In this document: piece by piece, positions 52,601 to 56,076 of the stretch
How the letters are laid out: every line of letters begins with the position of its first letter
Position numbering within the stretch: position 1 is the stretch's first letter
Origin: Hermodice carunculata
Taxonomy: Eukaryota > Annelida > Polychaeta > Eunicida > Amphinomidae
Direction of reading: 5' to 3'
NCBI GenBank assembly: GCA_964020975.1
Contig: OZ026623.1
Span: 80,240,725 to 80,304,724, forward strand
Length of the DNA stretch: 64,000 nucleotides
Position numbers and translations under genes: made by a program
The notes under the pieces: generated by a model
What the model saw: only the letters and a program-made list of their open reading frames with translations
Told to the model about the DNA's origin: nothing
Database searches by the model: none

Positions 52601-54287
52601 TACTGTGTTTACAAGTACCCCCTCTCGGTGTAGTGTATGTACGACCAGTGGGTGTGCTTGTGACTCTCAGGGTTTCCACCAGAAAAAAATTGTTAAGGGT
52701 AGGAAATTGATGTGAAAGATATGCCTTGGGATATTATTCTCGTGAAAAAGTATATTTGAAGCTCAAAATTATTATTAGGGGAAAAAAGCTATCATTTTGA
52801 GGAATCAGTAGATCTTTTAGGGTAGGAAAACATACCGTAACATTTTTAAGGGTATGATATTTTACTCTAAATACCCTCTGGCAGAAACCATGACTCTCCC
52901 AGACATGTCTAGTTTGGGACAGTAACAACACACACACACACAAAATAATAAGATAGGAAAAAAACCTGTGATACAGTACGTACAGTAGTACACAATAGGC
53001 CTTTGTATAATGAAACGATCTATTTACCTGTGATACAGTGTATAAGATAGTACACACTTGGCCATGATATAATGAAGAGATGTTTACCTGTGATACAATG
53101 TATATAATAGTACACACTAGGCTGTGATATGATGAAAAAATGTATACCTGTGATACAGTGTATATAATAGTACACACTAGGCTGTGATATGATAAAAAAA
53201 TGCATACCTGTGATACAGTGTATATAATAGTACACACTTGGCTGTGATATGATGAAAAAATGTATACTTGTGATACAGTGTATATAATAGTACACACTAA
53301 GCTGTGATATAAAATGTGTACCTGTGATACAGTGTATATAATAGATAAGTACACACTAGGCTGTAATATGATAAAAAATGTATACCTAATATACATTGTA
53401 TATAATAAGATAGTACACACGTGGCCATGATGTAATGAAGATATGTTTACCTGTGATACAGTGTATATAATAGTACATACTAGGATATAATGAAAACATG
53501 TTTACCTGTGATACAGTGTATGTAATAGAACACACTAGGCAATGATAAAAAAATGTATACCTGTGATACATTGTATATAAGATAGTACACGCTGTTTACC
53601 TGTGATACAGTATATAATAATACACACTAGGATATAATGAAAACATGTTTACCTGTGGTACAGTGTATATAATAGCACACAACAGTTCTTTATTAAAGAA
53701 AATGTATGTGTACACATGATACAGTGTAACTTACAGGACACACTGGCCCTTAAATTTGAAAACAGATCTTTTCATGTGTTACCATAGTTACAGTGTACAT
53801 GTATATAATAGGACACACTAGGTCATGATATATCATGAGAACATATATATGTACCTGTGATACAGTGTATATAATATACACACTAGGCTATGATGTAATA
53901 AAGACATATACTAGGCCACAATACAATGAAAATGGGAACCTTGGATAAATTGCACAGACCTGTGCCATGCGGACCATTGATGTTGACTGTGACTTTGGAC
54001 CAGTGAATAGGCCAATACACTGTGGACATATACACCAATGGTGTGGAGAATAATTTGCTGACTGTACATTTGGAGTAGACTTGAACATACGCTGAGACAC
54101 CAACAGATCATTTCAGCCTGTTAACCTTAGCTTTCATGGACATTGTCGTGTGACGAAATGTTGTGGTCGAATCACTGAGACGTTTGTGTATGCTTTCAGG
54201 GCCATGTTTTTCTGGATGCATATTGCTGGTATTTTGGCCATCCTGGGCCTCCCTGTTGTGTTCAAACGACCAAAGAAAGCTGCATAG
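2931..54287 (+). CDS. MBOAT1/2: MBOAT1/2-like lysophospholipid acyltransferase, C-terminal half (spliced gene)
   Basis: Membrane-bound O-acyltransferases of the MBOAT1/MBOAT2 branch transfer acyl chains from acyl-CoA to lysophospholipids (mainly lyso-PE and lyso-PS) in the ER membrane. Six coding segments join in consistent phase and give about 243 residues, roughly the C-terminal half of the ~500-residue family. Diagnostic segments: [14 protein letters not shown] across exons 2-3, [16 protein letters not shown] in exon 3, LDNWNKTT followed by [15 protein letters not shown] with the catalytic His in exon 4, and a hydrophobic C-terminus. The first segment has a good acceptor (ccatttacag) and no initiator, so earlier exons lie upstream of the window. 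The fifth coding position is filled by one of two homologous exons. The last intron is 29 kb. Assignment rests on motifs recalled from vertebrate MBOAT1/2; the choice between MBOAT1 and MBOAT2 is not possible, and a single pre-duplication gene is likely. Confidence 0.93.
3104..3286. mobile_element. TA-flanked MITE, CAGTGGTMCC-type, 183 bp
   Basis: TACAGTGGTCCTTGTCTTGA at the left is mirrored by CAAGACAGGTACCACTGTA at the right, with TA edges. It is a close relative of the copy at 144-325 and lies about 80 nt inside intron 1. Confidence 0.82.
4240..4425. mobile_element. hAT-like MITE inside the junction-derived minisatellite
   Basis: The ends AGGGCCAACGATTTTCC and GGAAAATCATTGGCCCT are inverted repeats with one mismatch. 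Flanks CCTAATCT and ACTAATCA agree at six of eight positions, an imperfect 8-bp target duplication. The element is 186 bp and AT-rich with no reading frame. Confidence 0.75.
4601..4682. repeat. (TA)n microsatellite
   Basis: About 80 nt of nearly pure TA, which grew within a minisatellite unit. Confidence 0.95.
4861..5370. other. Intron 1 stretch without recognisable feature
   Basis: Unique-looking AT-rich intron sequence. No exon, TIR or tandem repeat was seen. Confidence 0.5.
5371..6437 (+). repeat. Hairpin/TCCGTC tandem-unit repeat, family 2
   Basis: It starts with the palindrome CCCCCGCCCACGAAGTGGGGG, then tgtgtccgtccgtccg, then five to six tandem units of about 165-180 bp (gccatatcttctaaactat...ggtgggtagaccttaggtagtaggtgtgcatag...attaattaacaaagttcattaagcaagctcaag). 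It ends with gtgggcgggggatatgg and ggcagcggctacttgtt. There is no coding capacity. The layout matches families 1 and 3 although the sequences differ. Confidence 0.75.
6622..6720 (+). CDS. MBOAT1/2: MBOAT exon 2 of window
   Basis: This 99-nt exon lies between ttgctttcag and G|gtaagtgg. The A from exon 1 plus AG here makes Lys, then [14 protein letters not shown] and [10 protein letters not shown] follow; RYYFAW is a family hallmark. An alternative AG two bases downstream would shift the frame, so 6622 was chosen. The exon ends in phase 1. Confidence 0.9.
7130..7300. repeat. Partial TTAA-type MITE copy
   Basis: cttaactcttccactgcc followed later by cttgtgaaaagacctttcat and tcaagtaccagcatgcc matches the flanks of the TTAA MITE family, but the central hairpin is missing. 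Confidence 0.45.
7501..7604 (+). CDS. MBOAT1/2: MBOAT exon 3 of window
   Basis: This 104-nt exon runs from gtcatttcag to GAG|gtatgt. G from exon 2 plus CG makes Ala, giving [17 protein letters not shown] and [16 protein letters not shown]. It corresponds to the ADAVNN...GFGF.GYDE...W block of vertebrate MBOAT2. It ends in phase 0. Confidence 0.93.
7658..7769. repeat. Compound microsatellite (CT)n(CTAT)n(TA)n
   Basis: Pure CT, then CTAT, then TA runs, starting about 50 nt after the exon 3 donor. Confidence 0.95.
7850..8125. repeat. Minisatellite, about 58-bp unit
   Basis: Four to five units of actcactnacacncaaagctg followed by tatctaattctataaccaaata. It ends where the Penelope-like element begins. 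Confidence 0.75.
8160..9772 (-). pseudogene. Penelope-type reverse transcriptase region of copy A
   Basis: Recognisable blocks are [13 protein letters not shown] near the start, YLLPKIHKG and [23 protein letters not shown] (motif A), [18 protein letters not shown] (motif B) and the F-x-D-x-IFCIW block (motif C region), followed by a thumb-like [11 protein letters not shown] segment. This order and spacing is that of Penelope-like RTs and not of LINE or LTR RTs. It would reverse transcribe element RNA. The region is a fossil, split by a MITE at 9178-9360. Confidence 0.85.
9178..9360. mobile_element. TA-flanked MITE within the Penelope RT, 183 bp
   Basis: TACAGTAAAACCTCTCTAACC at the left is mirrored by GGTATAGGGAGGTTTCACTGTA at the right, with TA at both edges. 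The interior repeats ccgaacac/ctgaacac words. It is Tc1/mariner- or pogo-like by target and ends, and it is younger than the Penelope copy it split. Confidence 0.88.
9729..11835 (-). pseudogene. 5' coding region of Penelope-like copy A (ORF1-like and RT N-terminal extension)
   Basis: Minus-strand frames between the ribozyme and the RT encode, in order, a Ser/Thr-rich part ([20 protein letters not shown]), a helical Ala/Lys/Glu-rich part ([18 protein letters not shown]), an Arg/Ser-rich part resembling RS domains ([20 protein letters not shown]) and a conserved-looking lead into the RT. A helical ORF1 before the RT is known in some Penelope-like elements. The RS-like stretch may bind RNA, which is inference. 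The region is broken into several frames. Confidence 0.6.
11882..11922 (-). ncRNA. Hammerhead ribozyme core, Penelope copy A
   Basis: Minus strand: stem I AGUCC/GGACU; conserved core CUGAUGA; stem II GAUC-CAUCUU-GAUC; core GAAA; then ACCAGUC, with cleavage expected after that C. Stem III is minimal, as in ribozymes reported from Penelope-like elements that work as dimers through a near-palindromic ACCGGU. All core bases are present. It should process element RNA at this site. Confidence 0.85.
11947..11954 (-). promoter_or_regulatory. TATATAAG box upstream of ribozyme, copy A
   Basis: TATATAAG on the minus strand ends 29 nt before CUGAUGA. The same arrangement recurs in the other two ribozyme copies, which supports a real promoter element. 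Confidence 0.6.
12446..14208. mobile_element. 1.76-kb non-autonomous DNA transposon, Kolobok-like
   Basis: TTAA is duplicated at both edges. The ends GGACAGTTAAGACACCAAAAA and TTTTTGGTGTCTTACCTGTCC are inverted repeats with few mismatches. TTAA targets with GG-starting ends are typical of Kolobok rather than piggyBac (CCC-starting). Interior frames (12533-12862 +, 13192-13500 -) show no transposase motif I recognise. Superfamily is tentative. Confidence 0.75.
14209..15250. other. Intron 3 stretch without recognisable feature
   Basis: No exon, TIR pair or tandem array was seen. A fragment resembling the TTAA MITE family may start near 15040. Confidence 0.45.
15255..15345. repeat. TTAA-type MITE core hairpin, fragment
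   Basis: ggtcaacagctttactttgc with the inverted GCACACTTTGGG/CCCAAAGTGTGC and gggaaaagcagttgattcag is the central hairpin of the family. The flanks are decayed. Confidence 0.6.
15425..16020. repeat. 72-bp minisatellite with nested CATA microsatellite
   Basis: At least five units carry ctattagagttatcagc, ttaagatcctgttaggaaac and attttcatccatacataagtac. In later units the short catacata stretch has expanded into long (CATA)n tracts, ending in a pure run to about 16015. Confidence 0.92.
16529..16726 (+). CDS. MBOAT1/2: MBOAT exon 4 of window, catalytic exon
   Basis: This 198-nt exon (66 codons, phase 0 at both ends) runs from gctttgcag to GCG|gtaagt. It carries [19 protein letters not shown], whose Asn-rich NWN motif holds the conserved MBOAT asparagine, and [15 protein letters not shown], whose His (codon 16658-16660) is the invariant catalytic histidine. 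The spacing between NWN and His (31-33 residues) matches my recollection of MBOAT2. It is followed by a hydrophobic stretch ending LAGRA. Confidence 0.96.
16870..17235 (+). repeat. Degenerate minisatellite, about 36-45 bp unit
   Basis: Units of gattgcagtagatatagagg then ccatacatgcatga, beginning about 150 nt after the exon 4 donor. Confidence 0.7.
17321..18342 (+). repeat. Hairpin/TCCGTC tandem-unit repeat, family 1, copy b
   Basis: Hairpin starts at 17321 (TTTAGCTCAGCTGTCTGTCAG) and again at 17531 (AGCTCAGCTGACTTGTCA). Internal units show ctccaagatcatcagccaga and caaacttggtggcaatgtac. The 3' end GTCAGCTGAGTATGGGCTG, loop, CAACCC then TCTTGTT is at 18305-18342. Confidence 0.75.
18400..18500. 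repeat. TTAA-type MITE fragment
   Basis: caaggaaagttgttgactca followed by gttttaattcaag matches one arm and end of the family. The partner arm is missing. Confidence 0.4.
18500..19675. other. Intron 4 stretch without recognisable feature
   Basis: AT-rich intron sequence. No exon, array or TIR pair was recognised. Confidence 0.45.
19676..19749. repeat. (TA)n microsatellite
   Basis: About 37 perfect TA dinucleotides. Confidence 0.97.
20306..20538. mobile_element. TTAA-flanked MITE with internal hairpin
   Basis: TTAACCCTTAAAGTGCTG at the left and CAGTACTGTAAGGGTTAA at the right. The central hairpin is GGACACTTT-GCGCAT-AAAGTGTCC inside caacag.../...ctgttaactc. The TTAA target and CCCTT end are piggyBac-like. 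A partial end of another copy abuts it at 20275-20290. Confidence 0.8.
20540..22735. other. Intron 4 stretch without supported feature
   Basis: No MBOAT-like exon or clear repeat. A short array at 22110-22225 repeats aacagccaatcaaatgc (about 30-37 bp, four units). Confidence 0.5.
23092..23235. mobile_element. TA-type MITE, 144 bp
   Basis: CAGTGGAACCTCATTATAATGA on the left pairs with tcattacaacac...-type right end TGATGAGGTTTCACTGTA (aligned as inverted ends). It is related by terminal CAGTG to the 182-bp family, and the left edge is uncertain by a few bases. Confidence 0.65.
23607..23758 (+). CDS. MBOAT1/2: MBOAT alternative exon 5A (mutually exclusive with 5B)
   Basis: This 152-nt exon lies between gtttcttgcag and CG|gtgagta. 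It encodes 50 codons plus 2 nt: [20 protein letters not shown], then two hydrophobic stretches ending [14 protein letters not shown]. It starts in phase 0 after exon 4 and ends in phase 2, exactly like exon 5B, with 18 of 50 identical residues and no gaps. It fits the membrane segment after the catalytic His. Compared with 5B it lacks the YTxxPFVLL pattern that I recall from vertebrate MBOAT1/2, so it may be the more diverged copy. Use together with 5B would cause a frameshift. Confidence 0.85.
23759..24855 (+). other. Intron between alternative exons 5A and 5B
   Basis: 1097 nt with no exon or repeat recognised. It is too long for steric exclusion, so any exclusive choice must rest on other control or on frame-dependent decay. 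Confidence 0.6.
24856..25007 (+). CDS. MBOAT1/2: MBOAT alternative exon 5B (mutually exclusive with 5A)
   Basis: This 152-nt exon lies between tgatttcag and GG|gtaagtat. It encodes [20 protein letters not shown], a helix, then [19 protein letters not shown]. Length and phases are identical to 5A. PFVLL and PSL resemble the vertebrate MBOAT1/2 sequence as I remember it, so this is probably the ancestral-like version. If spliced after 5A the frame shifts and reaches TAA at 24920-24922, 85 nt before the exon end, a typical nonsense-mediated-decay target. The minisatellite at 25055-26340 starts about 50 nt after its donor. Confidence 0.9.
25055..26340 (+). repeat. 60-bp minisatellite after exon 5B
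   Basis: Units such as gggtcaccatcttgggttaa, gatgatgattcaggctgggt and tattcctatcaccatg, grading into a second subtype (tcttacattgagatgatga, tttaggccatgttgttcatg, cttccatgcttaagtcatcg) with four near-identical copies at 25970-26160. Interrupted by a MITE at 25170-25533. Confidence 0.93.
25170..25533. mobile_element. 364-bp MITE inserted in the 60-bp array
   Basis: The ends CACGGTAAAAAAATCGTTAT and ATAATGATTTTTTACTGTG are inverted, and inner inverted blocks include AAGAAAAGTATTCTGC/GCAGAATACTTTTCTT. The array unit gggttattcctatc shows the empty site, with TT on both sides. A truncated relative is at 47930-48155. Confidence 0.8.
26341..27505. other. Intron 5 stretch without recognisable feature
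   Basis: AT-rich; two diverged blocks near 26400 and 26480 (atggttaacaaacagctctt-like) suggest an old duplication. No coding signal. Confidence 0.45.
27508..31359 (+). repeat. Hairpin/TCCGTC tandem-unit repeat, family 1, copy c (3.9-kb complex)
   Basis: Hairpins AGCTCAGCTGACTTGTGAGT (27512) and AGCTCAGCTGACTTGTCAGT (28376) are followed by gtccgtcatccgtccgtccg and long arrays alternating two unit types: cttcttctccaaaaccgtca-ccagattaacttcaaacttg and ttctccagaaccgtcactca-gattaagctgaaac. 3' ends with hairpins are at about 30310-30402 (GGGCTG...CAGCCCTCTTGTT) and 31335-31359 (AGGACTGTCACAGTCCTCTTGTT). It is probably nested or fused copies. Short frames inside are by-products of the units. Confidence 0.85.
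31360..32260. other. Intron 5 stretch without recognisable feature
   Basis: A few ttgacc/aaggtca words resemble family 1 or 2 tails. No coding or TIR signal. Confidence 0.4.
32262..32500. mobile_element. TTAA-type MITE, degraded copy
   Basis: gtgaactttttcagtgcc, gagtcaacagctttcctggg and ggaaggatgttgacc mark the family, with decayed ends and an imperfect central hairpin. Confidence 0.6.
32702..33180 (-). pseudogene. Decayed coding-like stretch, family unknown
   Basis: Minus-strand frames read [20 protein letters not shown] and [20 protein letters not shown] (to about 32992), then in another frame [20 protein letters not shown] and [20 protein letters not shown] (to about 32702). Composition is protein-like but I recognise no family. 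It may be a remnant of a mobile element or gene; chance is possible. Confidence 0.25.
33181..34085. other. Intron 5 stretch without recognisable feature
   Basis: Includes a G-run (33340-33350) and diverged cagtggtgac words. No gene or clear element. Confidence 0.4.
34090..35160. repeat. Minisatellite, about 38-45 bp unit
   Basis: More than 20 diverged units of tgacaaacttgctttatcat then gacagtagtacctctgg. Confidence 0.9.
35161..37035. other. Intron 5 stretch without supported feature
   Basis: The antisense frame at 35416-35724 ([20 protein letters not shown]) is open for 102 codons but matches no family I know. No repeat ends were recognised. Confidence 0.35.
37040..37310. repeat. Degenerate minisatellite, about 70 bp
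   Basis: Repeated ctggctgaccgc/ctggcccatgtg...cactgaagacggtgtgtctgcctg blocks, about four units. Confidence 0.5.
37835..38060. repeat. Degenerate minisatellite, gacatggacattactgat
   Basis: Six or more units of tactgacatggacattactg with variable spacers. Confidence 0.7.
38100..39125. repeat. Minisatellite, about 37 bp unit
   Basis: About 25 units of gattttatagtcataacaga then ctagaccagt, most homogeneous at 38450-38700 and 38880-39115. Confidence 0.93.
39126..40025. other. Intron 5 stretch without supported feature
   Basis: The 108-codon frame at 39703-40029 shows no domain. No repeat ends were seen. Confidence 0.4.
40030..41300. repeat. Minisatellite, about 56 bp unit
   Basis: Units of gcagtatgacaggaccttga, tgtaaagtgtgggatacagt and agaaacttaaggctttga. 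Broken by a hairpin element (about 40245-40690) and bounded by a TTAA MITE. Confidence 0.9.
40245..40690. mobile_element. Long-hairpin insertion inside the 56-bp array
   Basis: Arms of about 48 nt at 40278-40410 pair (GGCCGACCGTTCTACATG with CATGTAGAACGGTCGGCC, and GCGGCGGACAGCCAGGATAC with GTATCCTGGCTGTCCGCCGC). The loop holds a second hairpin GTCCGCC-GCA-GGCGGAC. Weaker inverted flanks GGGATA...AATAAAAC extend to about 40450, and the 3' part has three gtgtggaacggtctcgaga-like tandem words. No frame. Confidence 0.7.
41336..41579. mobile_element. TTAA-type MITE with long hairpin
   Basis: actgagtcaacagcttttct, then GCACGCATTGGG/CCCAATGCGCGC, then cgagaaaagctgttgatg. The right end is TTGGCACTGAAAGAGTTAA and the left end is decayed (agaggtgccaaat). 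Confidence 0.75.
41640..42474. other. Intron 5 stretch with simple-sequence patches
   Basis: Diverged minisatellite words continue to about 42100, followed by a taataatgataatta-rich patch and a C-run (42321-42333). No gene. Confidence 0.4.
42475..42672 (-). CDS. Possible antisense exon or gene fragment: one membrane segment plus basic tail
   Basis: A minus-strand frame open for 65 codons, ending in TGA (42475-42477). It reads [14 protein letters not shown], then a 20-residue hydrophobic segment ([20 protein letters not shown]), then a hydrophilic tail with [20 protein letters not shown] and ending AAFLHA. This is the pattern of the last membrane helix and cytosolic tail of a membrane protein. 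A TAG precedes codon 1, which could be the end of an intron (ttag), but no pyrimidine tract is seen. I do not recognise the family. It could be a 3' terminal exon of a nested antisense gene, a retrocopy fragment, or chance. Confidence 0.35.
   Translation of the reverse strand: MWFDQGLNGSVETGLNLIVVPVFWGIMLTVLIYFELKKHGREYANNFTMGSYHRHLRSKAAFLHA
42680..44585. other. Intron 5 stretch without supported feature
   Basis: Diverged gcctggactgcaggccaagc-like words near 42700-42960. No exon or TIR pair was recognised. Confidence 0.35.
44587..44826. mobile_element. TTAA-flanked piggyBac-like MITE, best-preserved copy
   Basis: TTAACCCTTTCCCCCTCAA at the left and TTCAAGGGGGAAAGGGTTAA at the right. The central hairpin AGCTTTCCTTGGCATGGGTT...AACCCATGCCAAGGAAAGCT has arms of about 27 bp without mismatch. 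Confidence 0.92.
45039..45220. mobile_element. TA-flanked MITE, CAGTGGTACC-type, 182 bp
   Basis: TACAGTGGTACCTGCTGTAG at the left and ACAGCAGGTACCACTGTA at the right. The length equals that of the copies at 144 and 3104, but the interior (ggtcac/ggccac words) differs. Confidence 0.88.
45461..45712. mobile_element. TTAA-flanked MITE, AACTCTTTCA subtype
   Basis: TTAACTCTTTCATTGC at the left and CCTTGAAAGAGTTAA at the right; hairpin arms CAACAGCTTTCCT/AGGAAAGCTGTTG are kept. The 3' half contains gctggtacttgaatgaaagg, shared with other copies. Confidence 0.88.
46135..46860. repeat. Minisatellite, about 36-40 bp unit
   Basis: Units of gtgtgcaataagacactgta then ttgctgtaatacagt. Includes gtgatacagtatgtgcaata, which links it to the 53-kb array. 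Confidence 0.92.
46866..47108. mobile_element. TTAA-flanked MITE, AACYCKTTCA subtype
   Basis: TTAACCCGTTCAGTGCCA at the left and TTGGCACTGAAACAGTTAA at the right; the hairpin is GACAGCTTTTCTTGGC...GCTGAGAAAAGCTGTTGAC. It splits the 46.1-kb array from the 47.1-kb array. Confidence 0.88.
47110..47560. repeat. 34-bp minisatellite
   Basis: Nine or ten nearly identical units of aaggcactgtataactctta then gcattaagtgcaat, a recent homogeneous expansion. Confidence 0.95.
47930..48155. repeat. Truncated relative of the 25.2-kb MITE
   Basis: ggtaaaaaattgattttccg, ccttgaaacaagaat and ctgagaaaaagcaaaatac match internal and terminal blocks of the 25170-25533 element. Confidence 0.65.
48310..48480. repeat. 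Remnant of the dispersed gtaggacactgt minisatellite
   Basis: caataggacactgtaatact and gacagtgtatacagtaggac match the 46-kb units. Confidence 0.6.
48490..49525. other. Intron 5 stretch without recognisable feature
   Basis: No supported exon, array or TIR pair. Confidence 0.4.
49529..49672. repeat. (TATG)n(TA)n microsatellite
   Basis: gtatgtatgtatg tract running into about 30 TA dinucleotides. Confidence 0.97.
49680..51880. other. Intron 5 stretch with only weak signals
   Basis: A palindrome ATGAGGGAAATATCCCTCAT lies near 49973, and a decayed hairpin at about 51080-51240 (gcttgatcactctgc.../...gatacagatcaagc). Homopolymer runs at 49830 and 51486. No gene. Confidence 0.4.
51886..51927 (-). 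ncRNA. Hammerhead ribozyme core, Penelope copy B (variant)
   Basis: Minus strand: CUGAUCA core (one base off the CUGAUGA consensus), stem II region GUUUG...CACAU, GAAA, then the palindromic ACCGGUC and GGGAC. Stem I is UCCC/GGGA. The core change probably weakens or abolishes cleavage. Confidence 0.7.
51955..51962 (-). promoter_or_regulatory. TATATAAG box upstream of ribozyme, copy B
   Basis: TATATAAG on the minus strand, 32 nt before the ribozyme core, in the same layout as copies A and C. Confidence 0.55.
52326..52679 (-). pseudogene. GIY-YIG endonuclease region of Penelope copy B
   Basis: The frame carries [18 protein letters not shown] (cysteine cluster before the nuclease) and [19 protein letters not shown], the GIY-YIG-type core of Penelope-like endonucleases, then [10 protein letters not shown] and a C-terminal REGWSLD. 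It would nick target DNA for priming. It is separated from its upstream part by a MITE. Confidence 0.85.
52669..52890. mobile_element. hAT-like MITE with 8-bp target duplication, 222 bp
   Basis: TGACTCTC lies at 52661-52668 and 52891-52898. The ends AGGGTTTCCACCAGA and TCTGGCAGAAACCA are inverted. The interior is AT-rich with gggtaggaaa and ttttaagggtatg words. It is inserted in Penelope copy B. Confidence 0.88.
53010..53910. repeat. 59-bp minisatellite
   Basis: About 14 units of tacctgtgatacagtgtata, taatagtacacactaggctg and tgatatgatgaaaaaatg, homogeneous at 53030-53300 and degrading towards the terminal exon. It creates a long antisense frame (repeating YYYIHCITG) with no sign of function. 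Confidence 0.95.
54200..54287 (+). CDS. MBOAT1/2: MBOAT terminal coding exon with KKxx ER-retrieval tail
   Basis: The exon follows tatgctttcag. Its first G completes the codon split by exon 5A (CGG, Arg) or 5B (GGG, Gly). It then encodes a last membrane helix, [20 protein letters not shown], and the basic tail FKRPKKAA with TAG at 54285-54287. Lys at -3 and -4 is the dilysine KKxx signal for COPI-mediated retrieval, expected for an ER acyltransferase with a cytosolic C-terminus. The pattern of aromatic residues, HI and LP matches the end of vertebrate MBOAT1/2. Confidence 0.9.
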
Positions 54288-55210
54288 TTACCACCAGGGA
54301 GCGCTGTGTGTCCACAAAGGCACGAACCACCTACCATCTGCACACGGCCATCCTCCGGACTGCCAAGCAATTGCACCAATGATGCCTTCTTTGACATTAT
54401 TTGTGACTGTTACAGTTACTTAGCATCGATGCTCACTCATCCAAGTTTTTCATGAACTTCTGTTTAACATCTATCATAGTTTGAAATATTGCACACATCA
54501 TAAAGTCTATTTACAAATATTTGATTTATTTTAATTTGATACACGTGCTTGTTTGTTGGACATGTCTTGGCAGCTGAATGTACATAATACAAAGTCATCA
54601 GCTGATGTTTGGGGTTGAGAACGTCTCTATGACAAGTGATTGGATAATGGGTCCCAGAATTTCGGTTAAAGGGTGACCATGTTGTGCTTGTGCACCAGTG
54701 ACACAGGCTCGTGCTGCGAGTCTACATTGCATCGTTGCTGCTTCCAAGGCAAGAACGACTTTGCATTCCTTTCCCCACTCTTAAACAGGAAGGTAATGGT
54801 CCAAATTGGGCATTATGAACATAACTGCTGTTGCATGCTGGGAAACTAACCGCGTTCTGAATAGTTTTGAGTAAAAGATTTCAGTGCTTTTTTTTACTGA
54901 CTGCTTTTATCAAGTAGTCCACTTAAATAAATTGCCGTTTTTAATACAGGTAGAAAGATGAAGCATTTTTGGGTGTACGCATTTTTCAAATTCCACATGG
55001 AATGACAGGATCCATGTGATAGTACAAAAATAGATAAGATACCAACTTTTCTCATAAATTTATGGCCAAAAAAATGTACAGGGTAACAAATCGTAAAATG
55101 TCAGATTGCTATTGTCACAAAGTTATATTGCATTTCTACCACTTTATATGATACAATGCTCGGGAAAGCTAAATGTACAGCTGGAATAAATTTCACGTAA
55201 CGAGAACTTT
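54288..55210 (+). other. 3' UTR with candidate polyadenylation signals
   Basis: Sequence after the MBOAT stop is free of obvious repeats. Canonical AATAAA hexamers are at 54926-54931 and 55185-55190, giving plausible 3' UTRs of about 0.66 and 0.92 kb. No splice or coding signal is seen here. Confidence 0.5.
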
Positions 55211-56070
55211 TGAGAGAGTTCAATGTCAAGAAGTTGACCTTTGTAACTGCAGCTATCTACCATATGTCAACCCAGGTGGAAATGAATCAGTGAGTCCGCA
55301 TCTTTGAGAAACTAAACATCAGGCAGAATGAGGAGCAGCATAATGACTTTAAGTTTTTGCTGTAAACTCTCCTGGATGAAACAGAGGCATCGTTTAACAT
55401 GTCAATCATGTGCATGGCTGGTAGGAAAAAAAAACTGGAAAATTTTTTTCCCTCGTTAATATGCACAAACCTATGATTTTCTGCCACAAGAATACAGTAA
55501 AAACTGCAGATACAGCATCTGATCACCCCTGGGAATTGCTTAAATGCTGCAAAAATTAAGCATAATTATTCTGTGTGTAGAAAAAAAAGTCAACATAATT
55601 ATGTGATATCCCCTTCCCGAAAAAAAACCAAACTAATAATAAAAACAGTTTAATGAAAAATCAGTTTTGGTAAAATTTGCAGTCATTTTTTTTTACCATG
55701 TGAACATACACCACCAGGACATAGTTGGACAGTTGATCAGTTTGCTTTTAATTTTTAACTAAGGGGAAGATTTTTTAAAAGAAAAACATGATTTTATTCT
55801 AAATAGGGACACTGCAAAAAAAAAAAAGTATCTTTTTTGGTCTTATTTTACCCAAAGTTGGGGTGTGTCGTTAGTGAAAACATTTTACATTTATATGTTA
55901 AAGAAAAACAAAGAAAAAAAAACTTTGTTAGTGTTTATACAGGTGCATACTTTATCCATTTTTATGTTCTCTTGACAAAATATTTTGGAACAGTAAAGTG
56001 TGCCATTCCCTTGATAAAAGCTATTTTTTAAATAGCATGCATTAATTCAAAAACTTTTGTGTTTTTTTGT
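55211..56070. other. 3' flank without recognisable feature
   Basis: AT-rich with many A/T runs. No gene or repeat ends were seen. Confidence 0.45.
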
Positions 56071-56076
56071 GCTTTT

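Larger units (their letters stand above)
51820..52925 (-). mobile_element. Penelope-like retroelement, copy B (5'-truncated, broken)
   Basis: On the minus strand it holds the zinc-binding linker and GIY-YIG endonuclease part (about 52920-52326), then about 400 nt later a TATATAAG box and hammerhead core of a 3' terminal repeat. The reverse transcriptase is absent. A 222-bp hAT-like MITE sits inside it. It is antisense to the host gene. Edges are approximate. Confidence 0.8.

Noticed and set aside
52734-53420. 228-codon antisense frame with repeated YYYIHCITG units
   Set aside because: It is produced by the 59-bp minisatellite; composition and periodicity follow the DNA repeat.
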